From positions 4,402,001 to 4,466,000 of the forward strand of contig NC_015564.1 in the NCBI RefSeq assembly GCF_000214175.1: 64,000 nucleotides of DNA. The letters are read 5' to 3'. Position numbers and translations under genes: made by a program. This DNA is from Hoyosella subflava DQS3-9A1. Lineage in GTDB: Bacteria > Actinomycetota > Actinomycetes > Mycobacteriales > Mycobacteriaceae. Each line of letters begins with the position of its first letter. The stretch's first letter is position 1. This document shows, piece by piece, positions 53,939 through 62,625 of this stretch. The notes under the pieces were generated by a model. The model was not told the DNA's origin and ran no database searches. It saw only the letters and a program-made list of their open reading frames with translations.

Positions 53939-53952
53939 AGTAAGTACTTACT
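53939..53952. promoter_or_regulatory. AGTAAGT operator, copy 1
   Basis: The perfect 14-base palindrome AGTAAGTACTTACT sits between the divergent BVMO and acyl-CoA dehydrogenase starts. Related sites occur at 57124 and 57911, around the TetR gene of the cluster. Confidence 0.8.
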
Positions 53953-54043
53953 TTGTCGAGTGCTTGGCCAATTCTTCGAGACATCACCGCGCGGCACGCG
54001 GCCTTCAACGAGGCTGTCCAGCGCATCACACCCAGGAAGTGAT

Positions 54044-55189
54044 ATGAAACGATCTCTTTACAGCGCCGACCACGACTCGTATCGGTCAATGCTGCGCGCC
54101 TACCTGACCAAGGAGGTCCAGCCGCGCATCGCGGAGTTCATCGAGGCGAGAGCTTTTCCGAGAGAGCTATGGATCGAAGCCGGAAAGCACGGTCTGCTCG
54201 GGCTGAACGTCCCGGAGGAGTACGGCGGAGGCGGTGCAGGCGACTACCGGTACAGCGCAGTGCAAGCGGAGGAGCTTGCCAAGATCACGATGGCACTTGC
54301 ATCGTGCGTCGGGATACATTCCGAGGTTGTAGCGCCGTACCTTGTTGACCTCACCACACCTGAGCAAAAAGAGCGGTGGCTCCCGAGGTTCTGCACGGGA
54401 GAATTGCTCACTGCCATCGGGATGACCGAGCCATCCGGGGGGTCCGACCTTAAAGCGCTGAAGACCACCGCGGTGCGCGACGGCGATGACTGGATGCTGA
54501 ATGGCGCGAAGACCTTCATCACCAACGGTTACTCTGCAGATCTCATCGTGGTAGCGGCCCGTACGCGGGAAGCCGGAGAGAACACTGGTATCACACTGTT
54601 CGCTGTCGAATCAGGAATGGACGGCTTCTCGCGCGGCCGGAAACTCGACAAAGTTGGCCAGGATGAGGCAGATACCGCTGAACTCATCTTTGAGAATGTG
54701 GTGGTGCCCGACGCCAATCGCCTTGGCGAGGTCGGCGCAGGCTTCGGTTACATGATGGAACGCCTCCCGCAAGAGCGTCTTGGCGCAGCCCTCGCCAACA
54801 CAGCCCATGCTGCGCAGATTCTAGAAGAAACGATTGAATACGCTAAGGACCGCAAGGCCTTCGGCCAACCCATCGGCGCGTTCCAGAGCATCAAGTTTCG
54901 GATCGCTGAAATGGCAACCCAAATCGAAGTCACCCGCGCATATCTCGATCAGTGCGTCATCGCGCATGACCGCCGCGAACTCACTTCGGTCGACGCAGCG
55001 ACGGCAAAGTGGTGGTCGTCTCACGTTCAGAACGAAGTCCTCGACGACTGCGTCCAGATCTACGGCGGCTACGGGTACATGAACGAGTACCGCGCCGCGC
55101 GGGCTTGGCGCGACGCACGCGTCACCCGAATCTGGGCTGGCTCCAACGAAATCATGAAGGAGATCATCGGACGTGACTTGGGACTCTAA
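54044..55189 (+). CDS. Acyl-CoA dehydrogenase of the BVMO cluster
   Basis: A 381-residue flavoprotein with all family motifs: LGLNVPEEYGGGGAGD, IGMTEPSGGSDLKAL, KTFITNGYSADLIVV, and the last block RVTRIWAGSNEIMKEIIGRDLGL. The base position reads IWAGSNEI, as in isovaleryl/long-chain-type members, rather than YEGTNQI. ATG 54044 with AGGAAG upstream is used; the frame going back to 53906 covers the operator. It is the first gene of a tight operon with the next two genes. Confidence 0.92.
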   Translation: MKRSLYSADHDSYRSMLRAYLTKEVQPRIAEFIEARAFPRELWIEAGKHGLLGLNVPEEYGGGGAGDYRYSAVQAEELAKITMALASCVGIHSEVVAPYLVDLTTPEQKERWLPRFCTGELLTAIGMTEPSGGSDLKALKTTAVRDGDDWMLNGAKTFITNGYSADLIVVAARTREAGENTGITLFAVESGMDGFSRGRKLDKVGQDEADTAELIFENVVVPDANRLGEVGAGFGYMMERLPQERLGAALANTAHAAQILEETIEYAKDRKAFGQPIGAFQSIKFRIAEMATQIEVTRAYLDQCVIAHDRRELTSVDAATAKWWSSHVQNEVLDDCVQIYGGYGYMNEYRAARAWRDARVTRIWAGSNEIMKEIIGRDLGL

Positions 55190-56201
55190 TGACACACCTC
55201 ATCTGCTCGTCACGGACTTCACCACGTCGTTCGGAGTGCGGCATCCCATCGTATGCGGCGGGATGACGGGAGTCGGGCGAGCTGAACTGATCGCCGCAGT
55301 AGCCAACACCGGCGCTCTTGGCTTCCTGTCCGCGCTCACTCACCCTTCGCCAAGCGGGCTTGACGAGGAGATCGCTAGATGCCGGGAGATGACAGATCAG
55401 CCGTTCGGCGTCAATTTGACGATCTTGCCGACGCTAACTCCGGTCCCGTACGACGAATATGTCGCCGCCATCGTCGAAAACCGAATCACCATCGTCGAGA
55501 CCGCAGGGAGCAATCCCGCGCCTTATCTGCCTGCCTTCAGGAAAGCCAACATCAAAGTAATCCACAAAGCTGTGTCTGTTCGGCATGCGGTGAAGGCCCA
55601 AGCCCTGGGGGTCGACGCTTTGAGTATTGATGGTTTCGAGTGCGCCGGACATCCGGGTCCCGACGATGTGCCCGGCCTGGTCTTGATCGCTGCCACAGCG
55701 AAGCAAGTCGAAATCCCGATAATCGCATCCGGCGGCTTCGCGACCGGCGGGGGTTTGGTTGCTGCGCTCGCACTTGGCGCGTGTGCCATAAACATGGGAA
55801 CACGATTCATGGCGACAAGAGAAGCGCCGATTCACGACAACGTGAAGAAGCAAATAATCGAGAACGACGAGCTCGCTACCCAGATCGTGTTTAGGGAGTT
55901 CAACAACCCGGCGCGTGTGGCGCGGAACGCCGTATCCGAGCGGATCGCCCAGATCTCCCAGCAACCTGGGGCTCGTTTCGCTGACGTAGCCGAACTGGCG
56001 TCGGGACGGCGTGGCCGTGAACGAGTCTTGGAACAAGGCCTAATGAATCAGGGAATGTGGTGGGCAGGGCAGTCTCAAGGGTTGATTGAAGAGATATTGT
56101 CCTGTCGCGAACTCGTCGAATCAATTACCGGAGAGGCCCAGAAGATCATCGTGAATCGACTTTCGAATCTAGTTGCCACCAGAGAGGTTACAGCGTCGTG
56201 A
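55173..56201 (+). CDS. Nitronate monooxygenase-family flavoprotein
   Basis: A 342-residue TIM-barrel FMN enzyme. It begins FGVRHPIVCGGMTGVGRAEL and has the NTGALGFLSA turn, FGVNLTILPT, and the ECAGHPGPDD motif with the usual His. FMN-phosphate-binding ASGGFATGGGLVAALALGA and NMGTRFMAT follow. Named members oxidise nitronates, but many relatives in acyl-CoA clusters act as enoyl reductases, which could suit this operon. The GTG start at 55173 lies inside the previous gene, overlapping it by 17 bases. Confidence 0.85.
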   Translation: MTWDSNDTPHLLVTDFTTSFGVRHPIVCGGMTGVGRAELIAAVANTGALGFLSALTHPSPSGLDEEIARCREMTDQPFGVNLTILPTLTPVPYDEYVAAIVENRITIVETAGSNPAPYLPAFRKANIKVIHKAVSVRHAVKAQALGVDALSIDGFECAGHPGPDDVPGLVLIAATAKQVEIPIIASGGFATGGGLVAALALGACAINMGTRFMATREAPIHDNVKKQIIENDELATQIVFREFNNPARVARNAVSERIAQISQQPGARFADVAELASGRRGRERVLEQGLMNQGMWWAGQSQGLIEEILSCRELVESITGEAQKIIVNRLSNLVATREVTAS

Positions 56202-57091
56202 CCTTTGAAACACTGGAGTGTGAGAAATCCGAAGGAATCTTGACCATCACGCTGAGCAGGCCGAAAAAGTTGAACGCGTTCACGATACGAATGGCGGATG
56301 AGCTCGTGGACGCGTTTGATCTAGCGAGCAAAGACGATGAAATCGCTGCGATTATCGTCACAGGCAGTGGGCGCGCCTTCTGCGCGGGTATGGATCTCAC
56401 GGTTGCGGGCAATGCCTTCGGACTCGACACAACGCTGGATCCCAGTACCGCCAGCGTGGATGGATGGCTCGATGATCGCGGCCTGGCTGGAATTCAGGAT
56501 TCGGGCGGTCGAGTAGCACTCTCAATCTACGGGTGTACTAAGCCGGTCATAGCTGCAATCAATGGCGCAGCCATAGGCGTCGGTGCAACAATGACTCTTC
56601 CGATGGATATACGGCTTTGCACGCCCGCCGCGCGAATCGGGTTCGTCTTCGGGAGACTGGGCATTGTGCCGGAAGCCTGCAGCACCTGGTTCCTGCCCAG
56701 GATCGTCGGGCTCGATCGCGCATTGGAGTTGGCGTACCGCGCCGACATTCTTACGGCTGAAGAAGCACGCGAATTTGGGCTCGTGCGGAACATCGTTCCA
56801 GAAGGCGAGCTGTTGAGCACAGCGCGCGCCCAGGCAAAGAAGTTCACCAGCAACCGATCTCCCGTTGCTACCGCTCTCACCCGACAGATGATGTACCGCA
56901 ACAGCGCAGAGCGCCATCCGGTCGCTGCGCACAAAGTCGATTCCCTCGCCATGTTCTACACCAGCATCGGCGACGGAGCGGAAGGGGTTGCGGCATTTCT
57001 CGAAAAACGTGAGCCAAGGTTCAGTACTTCGGTGGTCACGGATATGCCCCCCTTCTATCCGTGGCAGCCTGACCTGCCGCCGGCAAAGTGA
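56198..57091 (+). CDS. Enoyl-CoA hydratase/isomerase-family protein
   Basis: A 297-residue crotonase-fold protein. The oxyanion-hole segments are GRAFCAGMDLTVAG and NGAAIGVGATMTLPMDIR, and the second catalytic segment is FGRLGIVPEACSTWFLPRIVG. It should hydrate or isomerise an enoyl-CoA made by the dehydrogenase at 54044. GTG 56198 overlaps the upstream TGA. The frame then runs into the space before the TetR gene. Confidence 0.9.
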   Translation: MTFETLECEKSEGILTITLSRPKKLNAFTIRMADELVDAFDLASKDDEIAAIIVTGSGRAFCAGMDLTVAGNAFGLDTTLDPSTASVDGWLDDRGLAGIQDSGGRVALSIYGCTKPVIAAINGAAIGVGATMTLPMDIRLCTPAARIGFVFGRLGIVPEACSTWFLPRIVGLDRALELAYRADILTAEEAREFGLVRNIVPEGELLSTARAQAKKFTSNRSPVATALTRQMMYRNSAERHPVAAHKVDSLAMFYTSIGDGAEGVAAFLEKREPRFSTSVVTDMPPFYPWQPDLPPAK

Positions 57092-57123
57092 GCGCGGCAC
57101 TCTCTGGGCGGTTACGCTGAACA

Positions 57124-57142
57124 AGTGGAGTATTCACTTACT
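57124..57142. promoter_or_regulatory. AGTAAGT-type operator, copy 2 (imperfect)
   Basis: AGTGGAGTATTCACTTACT, directly before the TetR gene at 57159, keeps the CACTTACT half of the site at 57911 and a weaker left half. It probably mediates autoregulation. Confidence 0.6.
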
Positions 57143-57158
57143 ATCGTTGTCGAACGCC

Positions 57159-57827
57159 GTGGGTAGCAACACCCCGCGCCGCGCCAATAACGGACGTCGA
57201 TCCGGGGTCCGGTTGTCTGCCGAGGAACGTCGCGAGCAGATAATCCAGTCCGCGCGTCGCATCTTCCAGAGATCGGGACTCGCAGGTGCACGTACGCGGG
57301 ACCTCGCAGCGGAAGCAGGCGTGAACGAAGCGCTGCTGTATCGGCATTTTGATTCCAAAGAAGCACTTTTCGAGGCTGCCGTAGCCACGCCTCTGGAAGA
57401 AGCTGTCACGAAGCTAGTCCAATTGTCCGGAGCTCCCCCTACAGAGTTTGATGAGAGCGGTGAGCTGATGCACCAGCGGACGTATCAGTTCACCTACGAC
57501 CTGCTCGGCGCAATGGAGGAGATTGCGCCACTGCTCGGGATAGTACTGTTCGGCGAATCGGAACACGCTACCGAGTACTTCCGCAGGCGAATTGAGCCGA
57601 CACTGAAACAGATCCAAGGCGTTGTGGAGGCCAACCTGCCTGCATGGCCTCATCGGACCTTTGATGCACGTCTAATTGTTGAGTTCCTTATGGGAATGGC
57701 GTGGTTCACCACACTGTCCCAACGCTTGGGGGGCCATGAGCGTGATCGATCTGAGGTCGCGGACGCCATTGCCGCGATGATCCTGGAAGGCCTGCGTGCG
57801 CACGACCCGGGTCCCGCAGAAAGCTGA
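57159..57827 (+). CDS. TetR-family regulator of the BVMO cluster
   Basis: A protein of about 222 residues. The N-terminus is basic, the HTH at about 20-65 reads LSAEERREQIIQSARRIFQRSGLAGARTRDLAAEAGVNEALLYRHFDSKEALFEA (long but continuous), and the TetR_C body follows. I take GTG 57159 (VGSNTPRRANNG); the longer frame from 56988 runs through the crotonase gene. The three AGTAAGT-type palindromes around it (53939, 57124, 57911) are likely its binding sites. It would then govern BVMO, the acyl-CoA operon, itself and the esterase. Confidence 0.88.
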   Translation: MGSNTPRRANNGRRSGVRLSAEERREQIIQSARRIFQRSGLAGARTRDLAAEAGVNEALLYRHFDSKEALFEAAVATPLEEAVTKLVQLSGAPPTEFDESGELMHQRTYQFTYDLLGAMEEIAPLLGIVLFGESEHATEYFRRRIEPTLKQIQGVVEANLPAWPHRTFDARLIVEFLMGMAWFTTLSQRLGGHERDRSEVADAIAAMILEGLRAHDPGPAES

Positions 57828-57910
57828 AATCGCGAACCGGCGCGGAGTCGGGAGCTTTCAGCCCCAGTTCCAGAACACTCTTGCAGACATGACTGATCTC
57901 ACCTAAAGTG

Positions 57911-57928
57911 AGTAAGTAATCACTTACT
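57911..57928. promoter_or_regulatory. AGTAAGT operator, copy 3
   Basis: AGTAAGTAATCACTTACT (7-bp arms AGTAAGT/ACTTACT, 4-base spacer) lies 14 bases before the esterase ATG, so a bound repressor would block its transcription or early elongation. Confidence 0.8.
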
Positions 57929-57941
57929 TTATGGAGGCGTG

Positions 57942-58928
57942 ATGTACCTTCCCCCTTTGATCATTCGTGGAGGACTACGTTTGTTTCGTCCCGCGTTTGC
58001 ATCGCGAAAGATCTCCGTAGCCACAAAGAGGCGGCTAGTGGACGGGCTCGCCACAGCCGCGCGCCCCCCGGCAGGGACCGTCTACGAGGCGCCGAGCCGC
58101 ATAGCCGGGCTAACCATTGAGCGTGTGCGGCCACCACGCGAGGAATCCGGGCGCGTGCTGCTTTTCCTGCATGGCGGAGGCTACGCACTCGGCAGCGCAC
58201 GGGGTTACCGCGGGCTCGCTGGCGCGCTTGCCGATGCAGCACGCATGCAGGCAGTTATTCCTGACTACCCGCTGGCACCGGAAAATCCGTATCCACGTGC
58301 TCTCCGCGACGTAAACGACCTGTATCTGCAGCTGATCAATGACGGCGTTGATCCACAACACCTAGTGGTAGCGGGAGACTCTGCCGGCGGCGGCCTGACC
58401 CTCGCATTGGCGATGACGCTGCGCGATCAGGGTGCTCCTCTTCCCGCGGGCCTTGGGCTCATCTGCCCATGGCTGGACCTCGCTTCCGATACCGCGGGGA
58501 CGCGTGCTGCAGGGCGCGATCCTCTCGTCATTCCCAAGATGACAGCAGAATGGGCAACTCCGTACACAGGGCAGGCAGATCCGGCAGACCCGCTAATCTC
58601 CCCCGCCCGCGGCGTCCTCGCCGGGCTTCCACCTATTGTCATGCACTCCGCGGGCAGAGACCCGATCGCAGCTGATGCAGACCTACTCGAACGACGGTTC
58701 GCCGCAGCAGGCGGTTCGGGATCTCTGAGCCACCACAGATTCCCAACGCTGTGGCACGACTTCCATCTTCAAATAGGGTTTCTGCGCTCAGCCGACACCG
58801 CGGTTGCATCATTGGGGGCCACGCTCGGCGATCTGGCCGATCCTCGTCAGCCTGACCACGCCACACCTGCTGCGGCTGTTGCGCCTGCGGCTCCGCCGCG
58901 TCTGGCAACTCAGCTCGCAAACGACTGA
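57942..58928 (+). CDS. Alpha/beta hydrolase (HSL-type esterase)
   Basis: A 328-residue esterase. The HGGG oxyanion motif is LLFLHGGGYALGSARG, the nucleophile elbow is VAGDSAGGGLTLA, the Asp is in GRDPIAADADLL, and the His is in PTLWHDFHLQIGF. ATG 57942 is used with GGAGG upstream; GTG 57939 is too close to it. The tail after about 300 is Ala/Pro-rich. It fits as the esterase that opens the ester or lactone from the Baeyer-Villiger enzyme. It is under a clear operator of the TetR gene before it. Confidence 0.9.
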   Translation: MYLPPLIIRGGLRLFRPAFASRKISVATKRRLVDGLATAARPPAGTVYEAPSRIAGLTIERVRPPREESGRVLLFLHGGGYALGSARGYRGLAGALADAARMQAVIPDYPLAPENPYPRALRDVNDLYLQLINDGVDPQHLVVAGDSAGGGLTLALAMTLRDQGAPLPAGLGLICPWLDLASDTAGTRAAGRDPLVIPKMTAEWATPYTGQADPADPLISPARGVLAGLPPIVMHSAGRDPIAADADLLERRFAAAGGSGSLSHHRFPTLWHDFHLQIGFLRSADTAVASLGATLGDLADPRQPDHATPAAAVAPAAPPRLATQLAND

Positions 58929-58995
58929 TCGACGCGGGTCATTGAGCCCTCTGAAGCAGGCACCTGGGGACCTCGACGCCACGCGGCCGCGCTCC

Positions 58996-59682
58996 CTAGA
59001 TCAGCCCCAGTTTGCTCGCCTCGTACACGGCTTCGGCACGGCTGGATACACCCAGTTTGCGCATGATGTTGCGCACATGGAACTTCACGGTGGTTTCCGA
59101 AATAAACAGTGCACCACCGATATCCCGGTTGCTCATGCCGTGTGCGAGGTGCTCGAGCACGCGCTGTTCCCGTTCAGTAAGCGTCGGTTCGGTGGATGCG
59201 GTCCGGATGGATCGGACCATCACCGACGCGGACCGGGCGTCAAATGCGTTCTCGTTCCTGGAAACCGCGCGAATCGAGGTCACAAGTTCCGTGGTGTCGA
59301 CGTCCTTCAGCACATAACCCTTGGCACCGCGATGAATCGCGTCGAGGACCAGTGCGTCATCGAGAAAGGTAGTAAGAACCAGCACTCCCGTCTGCGGGTA
59401 GCGGGCGACGAGCTCAGAACACACCTCCAGGCCCTCGGTATCTGAACCGGTCGAGAGTTTGAGATCAAGCAGCACGATATCTGGCCTGAACCGCTCAACA
59501 ATCGCGATCGCCTCAGCTGCGGTCGCTGCTTCCCCGACAACCCGCATGTCAGCTTCTCGCTCCAGGATGGAGCGAAGACCCTGACGGACAATGGCGTGGT
59601 CGTCGACAAGAACGATCTTCATGGCAGGCCGCGCTTGCCCACCTGCTGGTACGTGCTCTTGCTGGCGTTGCATGGCATGCAT
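58996..59682 (-). CDS. NarL/LuxR-type response regulator of an alcohol two-component system
   Basis: The receiver domain has KIVLVDDHAIVRQGL and the phosphoacceptor Asp in DIVLLDLKLS. The output domain is a LuxR HTH (LTEREQRVLEHLAHGMSNRDIGGALFISETTVKFHVRNIMRKLGV). ATG 59682 is 3 bases after the kinase stop and has GAGAGGG upstream. The ATG at 59622 starts right at the receiver domain but has no such signal, so the true N-terminus is open. It pairs with the kinase at 59685. In Mycobacterium smegmatis MnoSR controls propanediol dehydrogenase in the same gene setting; this is probably its relative. Confidence 0.88.
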   Translation of the reverse strand: MHAMQRQQEHVPAGGQARPAMKIVLVDDHAIVRQGLRSILEREADMRVVGEAATAAEAIAIVERFRPDIVLLDLKLSTGSDTEGLEVCSELVARYPQTGVLVLTTFLDDALVLDAIHRGAKGYVLKDVDTTELVTSIRAVSRNENAFDARSASVMVRSIRTASTEPTLTEREQRVLEHLAHGMSNRDIGGALFISETTVKFHVRNIMRKLGVSSRAEAVYEASKLGLI

Positions 59683-59684
59683 TG

Positions 59685-61064
59685 TTACGCCCTCTCGTCC
59701 GGTGACGACTCAGGAAGCGGAAGTGGAACCTCAAGCAGCACCGTGATTCCCCCGAGCGGCGAACGACGAATCATCAAAGTTCCGCCGAGATCCTGGGCGC
59801 GTGCAAGCATGTTCGCGAGCCCACGGTGGGCGCCCGCCAGATCTGTTGTTTCGGCTAAGCGCAACATCCGGCGCAGGTTGACTGGATCACCATTGCCATC
59901 GTCCGAAACAGATAGGGCAATCTTGTTCTGGCGATAATTCAGCCGCACTACCGCCTGCGTCGCGTTGGTGTGCGCGACTGTGTTGAACAGTGCCTCGCCG
60001 GTGATCCGGAGAATCGCGTGCTCTGCCTCCCCCGGGAGTGAGATCGGCGCACCTCGCACCACCACCCGGACCTTCACATCACTGGGCAGATGCACTGTCG
60101 ACAGTCGTTCGAGCATGTCCGGCAGCGACCCTACACACTCGTCCGGACCGTGATGCAGCGCATAAATCGCCGCGCGCAAACGTTCAACTGCTTTCCGCGT
60201 GAGACCTTTTGCCGCGGTCAACCGTTCGAGCAGCCCGCTGGTATCCGTTTCATCATCAAGAAGCTGCGCTCGGCACAATTCGATCGTCATGCCAGCAGAC
60301 AGCACGTCTTGCGCGACACTGTCATGCAACTCGCGTGCGATGCGGTGGCGTTCGTAATCGAGGGCTTGCGCTTGCATCGCTTCGATCAGGCGCCGGTGCG
60401 TTTCGGCGAGCTCAGCTTCACGCGCCGCGAGATCACGGTCCTTTTGCGCTGCCGCCTCGGACAGTTGCTCTGTGCGTCCACGCAGCTTCGTCGTCGAATG
60501 CAAAAGATACGAGTTGTGCATGGCGACGGCCGCATGGTTGGCAAGGACCCGGAGGATAGCCAAATCCGTGTCCGACACCAGTACATGTCTTGCGGGCAGA
60601 CCAGCGATGCCGCCGACATACTCACCGTCGAGAGTCATGCCGACACGAACAACGCCATCCGCACCGGTGTAGTCCTCCGCCTCCCATGGGCGGGCCCGCA
60701 GCACTTCGGCATGCACGGCCGTGACGGGACCGCCTGATTCTTCTGTGATTTCCCCACCGGAGAGCAATAGCTGACGTGGTTGCGCAGCTTTCAGCGCACC
60801 GTCAGCGAGGACGACGACGACCCATTCGGCCTGCAAATGCTCACTCGCCGCGATCAGTATCGCTTCGATCAGCGCGCGGGGGCCTTCCGTGGTGCGCACC
60901 AGCGCCCGGGAAATACTGTCGAGCGCGCGTACGGCGTTCTCGAGCCGTTCCGCGGAACGCAGGTACTCCGGATAGAACGAACGTTTCCCAGATCGCACAC
61001 CCGTCAGCGCGTCGAGATCCGCTTCAGAACGTCCATACCCACCTGTGGGGCCGGCGATGGTCAT
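59685..61064 (-). CDS. GAF-domain sensor histidine kinase (HisKA_3 type)
   Basis: A 459-residue soluble kinase. A GAF-like sensor is at about 55-190. A coiled coil follows, then the HisKA_3 dimer domain RIARELHDSVAQ with phosphoacceptor His247. A HATPase domain comes next (ITGEALFNTVAHTNATQAVV and VSDDGNGDPVN). There are no membrane segments, so it senses a cytosolic signal, plausibly redox, aldehyde or alcohol. It lies 12 bases after the alcohol dehydrogenase gene and 2 bases before the response regulator. The three genes therefore form one minus-strand operon. Confidence 0.9.
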   Translation of the reverse strand: MTIAGPTGGYGRSEADLDALTGVRSGKRSFYPEYLRSAERLENAVRALDSISRALVRTTEGPRALIEAILIAASEHLQAEWVVVVLADGALKAAQPRQLLLSGGEITEESGGPVTAVHAEVLRARPWEAEDYTGADGVVRVGMTLDGEYVGGIAGLPARHVLVSDTDLAILRVLANHAAVAMHNSYLLHSTTKLRGRTEQLSEAAAQKDRDLAAREAELAETHRRLIEAMQAQALDYERHRIARELHDSVAQDVLSAGMTIELCRAQLLDDETDTSGLLERLTAAKGLTRKAVERLRAAIYALHHGPDECVGSLPDMLERLSTVHLPSDVKVRVVVRGAPISLPGEAEHAILRITGEALFNTVAHTNATQAVVRLNYRQNKIALSVSDDGNGDPVNLRRMLRLAETTDLAGAHRGLANMLARAQDLGGTLMIRRSPLGGITVLLEVPLPLPESSPDERA

Positions 61065-61076
61065 AGCTGGCCTTCC

Positions 61077-62369
61077 TTACAGGGCTTCACGGAACAGCGC
61101 AGCAACCTGCGCTTCATCAGCTTCACGGGGATTCGTCGCAAGACACGCGTCGTGCAACGTCGTGCGCGCCAGGATCGGAATGTCCGACTCTCGAACACCC
61201 AGTGCAGCAAGACCTTTCGGGACACCCACGTCATCGGCGAGCTTACGCACGCGGTCAGCGAGAACGTCGGCCACCCGGCCCGCCGTCATATCATCGGTGT
61301 CGATTCCCACCGCTCTGGCTAGGGGCGTAAAGCGCTCCGGCGCCGCTCCCGCATTGAACCTGATTCCATGCGGGAGCAAGATGCCATTGAGCACCCCGTG
61401 CGGGGCATCGAGCAGGCCCCCAACTTGATGACTCATCGCATGCACGATGCCGAGGATCGCATTCGTAAACGCCATGCCCGCCTCGAGTGCACCTTGTGCC
61501 ATCGCGATCCGCGGTTCAGCCCGGCGCCGATGCACCATCGTCTCACCCAGATTCTGTGTAATCAGCCTGGCCGCGTGCAGCGCATGCAAGTCCGTCAGGC
61601 GATTGTGGGCTCGCGAGGTGAATGCTTCGATCGCGTGAGTGAGCGCGTCGAGGCCAGTCGCAGCGTTGAGCTCATCCGGCATCGTGATCAGCAGACGTGG
61701 GTCGACCACCGTGATGTCCGGAACAAGTGTCCGGCTGATGATGGTGACCTTGACGTGCTCGGTGGTATCAGTGATCACTGCGAATTGAGAAACGTCAGCA
61801 CCCGTCCCCGACGTGGAAGGGGCCATCACCAGTGGCGGGATAGGCTTCACGACACGGTCTACACCGGCGTACGAGAGTATGTTGCCGCCGTTGCGCGCGA
61901 GAATCGCCACCGCTTTCGCAGCGTCGATGCATGAGCCGCCCCCCACCGCCACGATGACATCGCAGCCGCTTTCTTCGTAATGATGGAACGCCTTGTCAAC
62001 CTCATAGTCCTTTGGGTTCGGCGTGATGCCAGTCCACAAGGTCGGATGCAGGCCAGCGCGTTCGAGGTGATCGAACGCTTCGTCGACCCAGCCGGCCTGC
62101 TCAATCCCGGGATCCGATATGAGGAACGGACGCCTAGCGCCCACTCGAAGGGCGGCGTGCCCGAGTTCGGCGAGCGCTCCCGGACCGAACACAATCTCCG
62201 GAGTGTGAAACTTCGCGAGCTGCGGAGCGCACGCGTCACTGTGCAACTGCCCCGGACCAGCCAGATCAGAGTGCACCTGCACGTCACCCTGCGCCAGATC
62301 AGTGAAGATCTGCGCATTCTCCGTCCATCGCCGTGACGCGGCTAGTGCGGGTTCGGGCGCGTGTATCAC
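61077..62369 (-). CDS. Iron-containing alcohol dehydrogenase (1,3-propanediol dehydrogenase-like, mycofactocin-linked)
   Basis: A 430-residue group III dehydrogenase. The body begins FHTPEIVFGPGALAELGHAAL, the nucleotide-binding segment is VGGGSCIDAAKAVAIL, and the metal site includes GLDALTHAIEAF and AILGIVHAMSHQVGGLLDAPHG. GTG 62369 is clear: GGAGGAG lies 9 bases upstream; the frame reaching 62594 covers the regulatory box. It is divergent from mftA. In M. smegmatis a relative (MSMEG_6239) beside MnoSR is an NDMA-dependent propanediol dehydrogenase. Substrate specificity here is inferred. Confidence 0.88.
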   Translation of the reverse strand: MIHAPEPALAASRRWTENAQIFTDLAQGDVQVHSDLAGPGQLHSDACAPQLAKFHTPEIVFGPGALAELGHAALRVGARRPFLISDPGIEQAGWVDEAFDHLERAGLHPTLWTGITPNPKDYEVDKAFHHYEESGCDVIVAVGGGSCIDAAKAVAILARNGGNILSYAGVDRVVKPIPPLVMAPSTSGTGADVSQFAVITDTTEHVKVTIISRTLVPDITVVDPRLLITMPDELNAATGLDALTHAIEAFTSRAHNRLTDLHALHAARLITQNLGETMVHRRRAEPRIAMAQGALEAGMAFTNAILGIVHAMSHQVGGLLDAPHGVLNGILLPHGIRFNAGAAPERFTPLARAVGIDTDDMTAGRVADVLADRVRKLADDVGVPKGLAALGVRESDIPILARTTLHDACLATNPREADEAQVAALFREAL

Positions 62370-62456
62370 GAGTACTCCTCCGCTAGATGGACCGCTACTC
62401 ACCACAGCGTAGTCGCATTGTGACGACCGCCACACCGCCCTCAGGTGGAGGTGGTA

Positions 62457-62474
62457 CCTACCCGATCGGATAGG
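62457..62474. promoter_or_regulatory. Alcohol-regulon box, copy 3 (between dehydrogenase and mftA)
   Basis: CCTACCCGATCGGATAGG is a near-perfect palindrome 88 bases before the alcohol dehydrogenase start and 151 before mftA. It is shared with the promoters at 38701 and 39134. Confidence 0.72.
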
Positions 62475-62478
62475 TACT

Positions 62479-62507
62479 GGACAGGGCATTCGGCGTCGGC
62501 CCTGTCC
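62479..62507. repeat. Inverted repeat in the mftA upstream region
   Basis: Perfect 9-bp arms GGACAGGGC / GCCCTGTCC with an 11-base loop lie just after the box. It may be a transcript hairpin (attenuator) or a second operator. Confidence 0.55.
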
Positions 62508-62625
62508 ATCCGGATAGTTCATTGTCAGCGATCGGACGGTTCTCCCCATTTCCCCTTCCGCCGCGGCCACCAAGACATTTACCTTCGACCTCACCAGTGA
62601 TCCACATCACCCCTAGGAGAAGATC

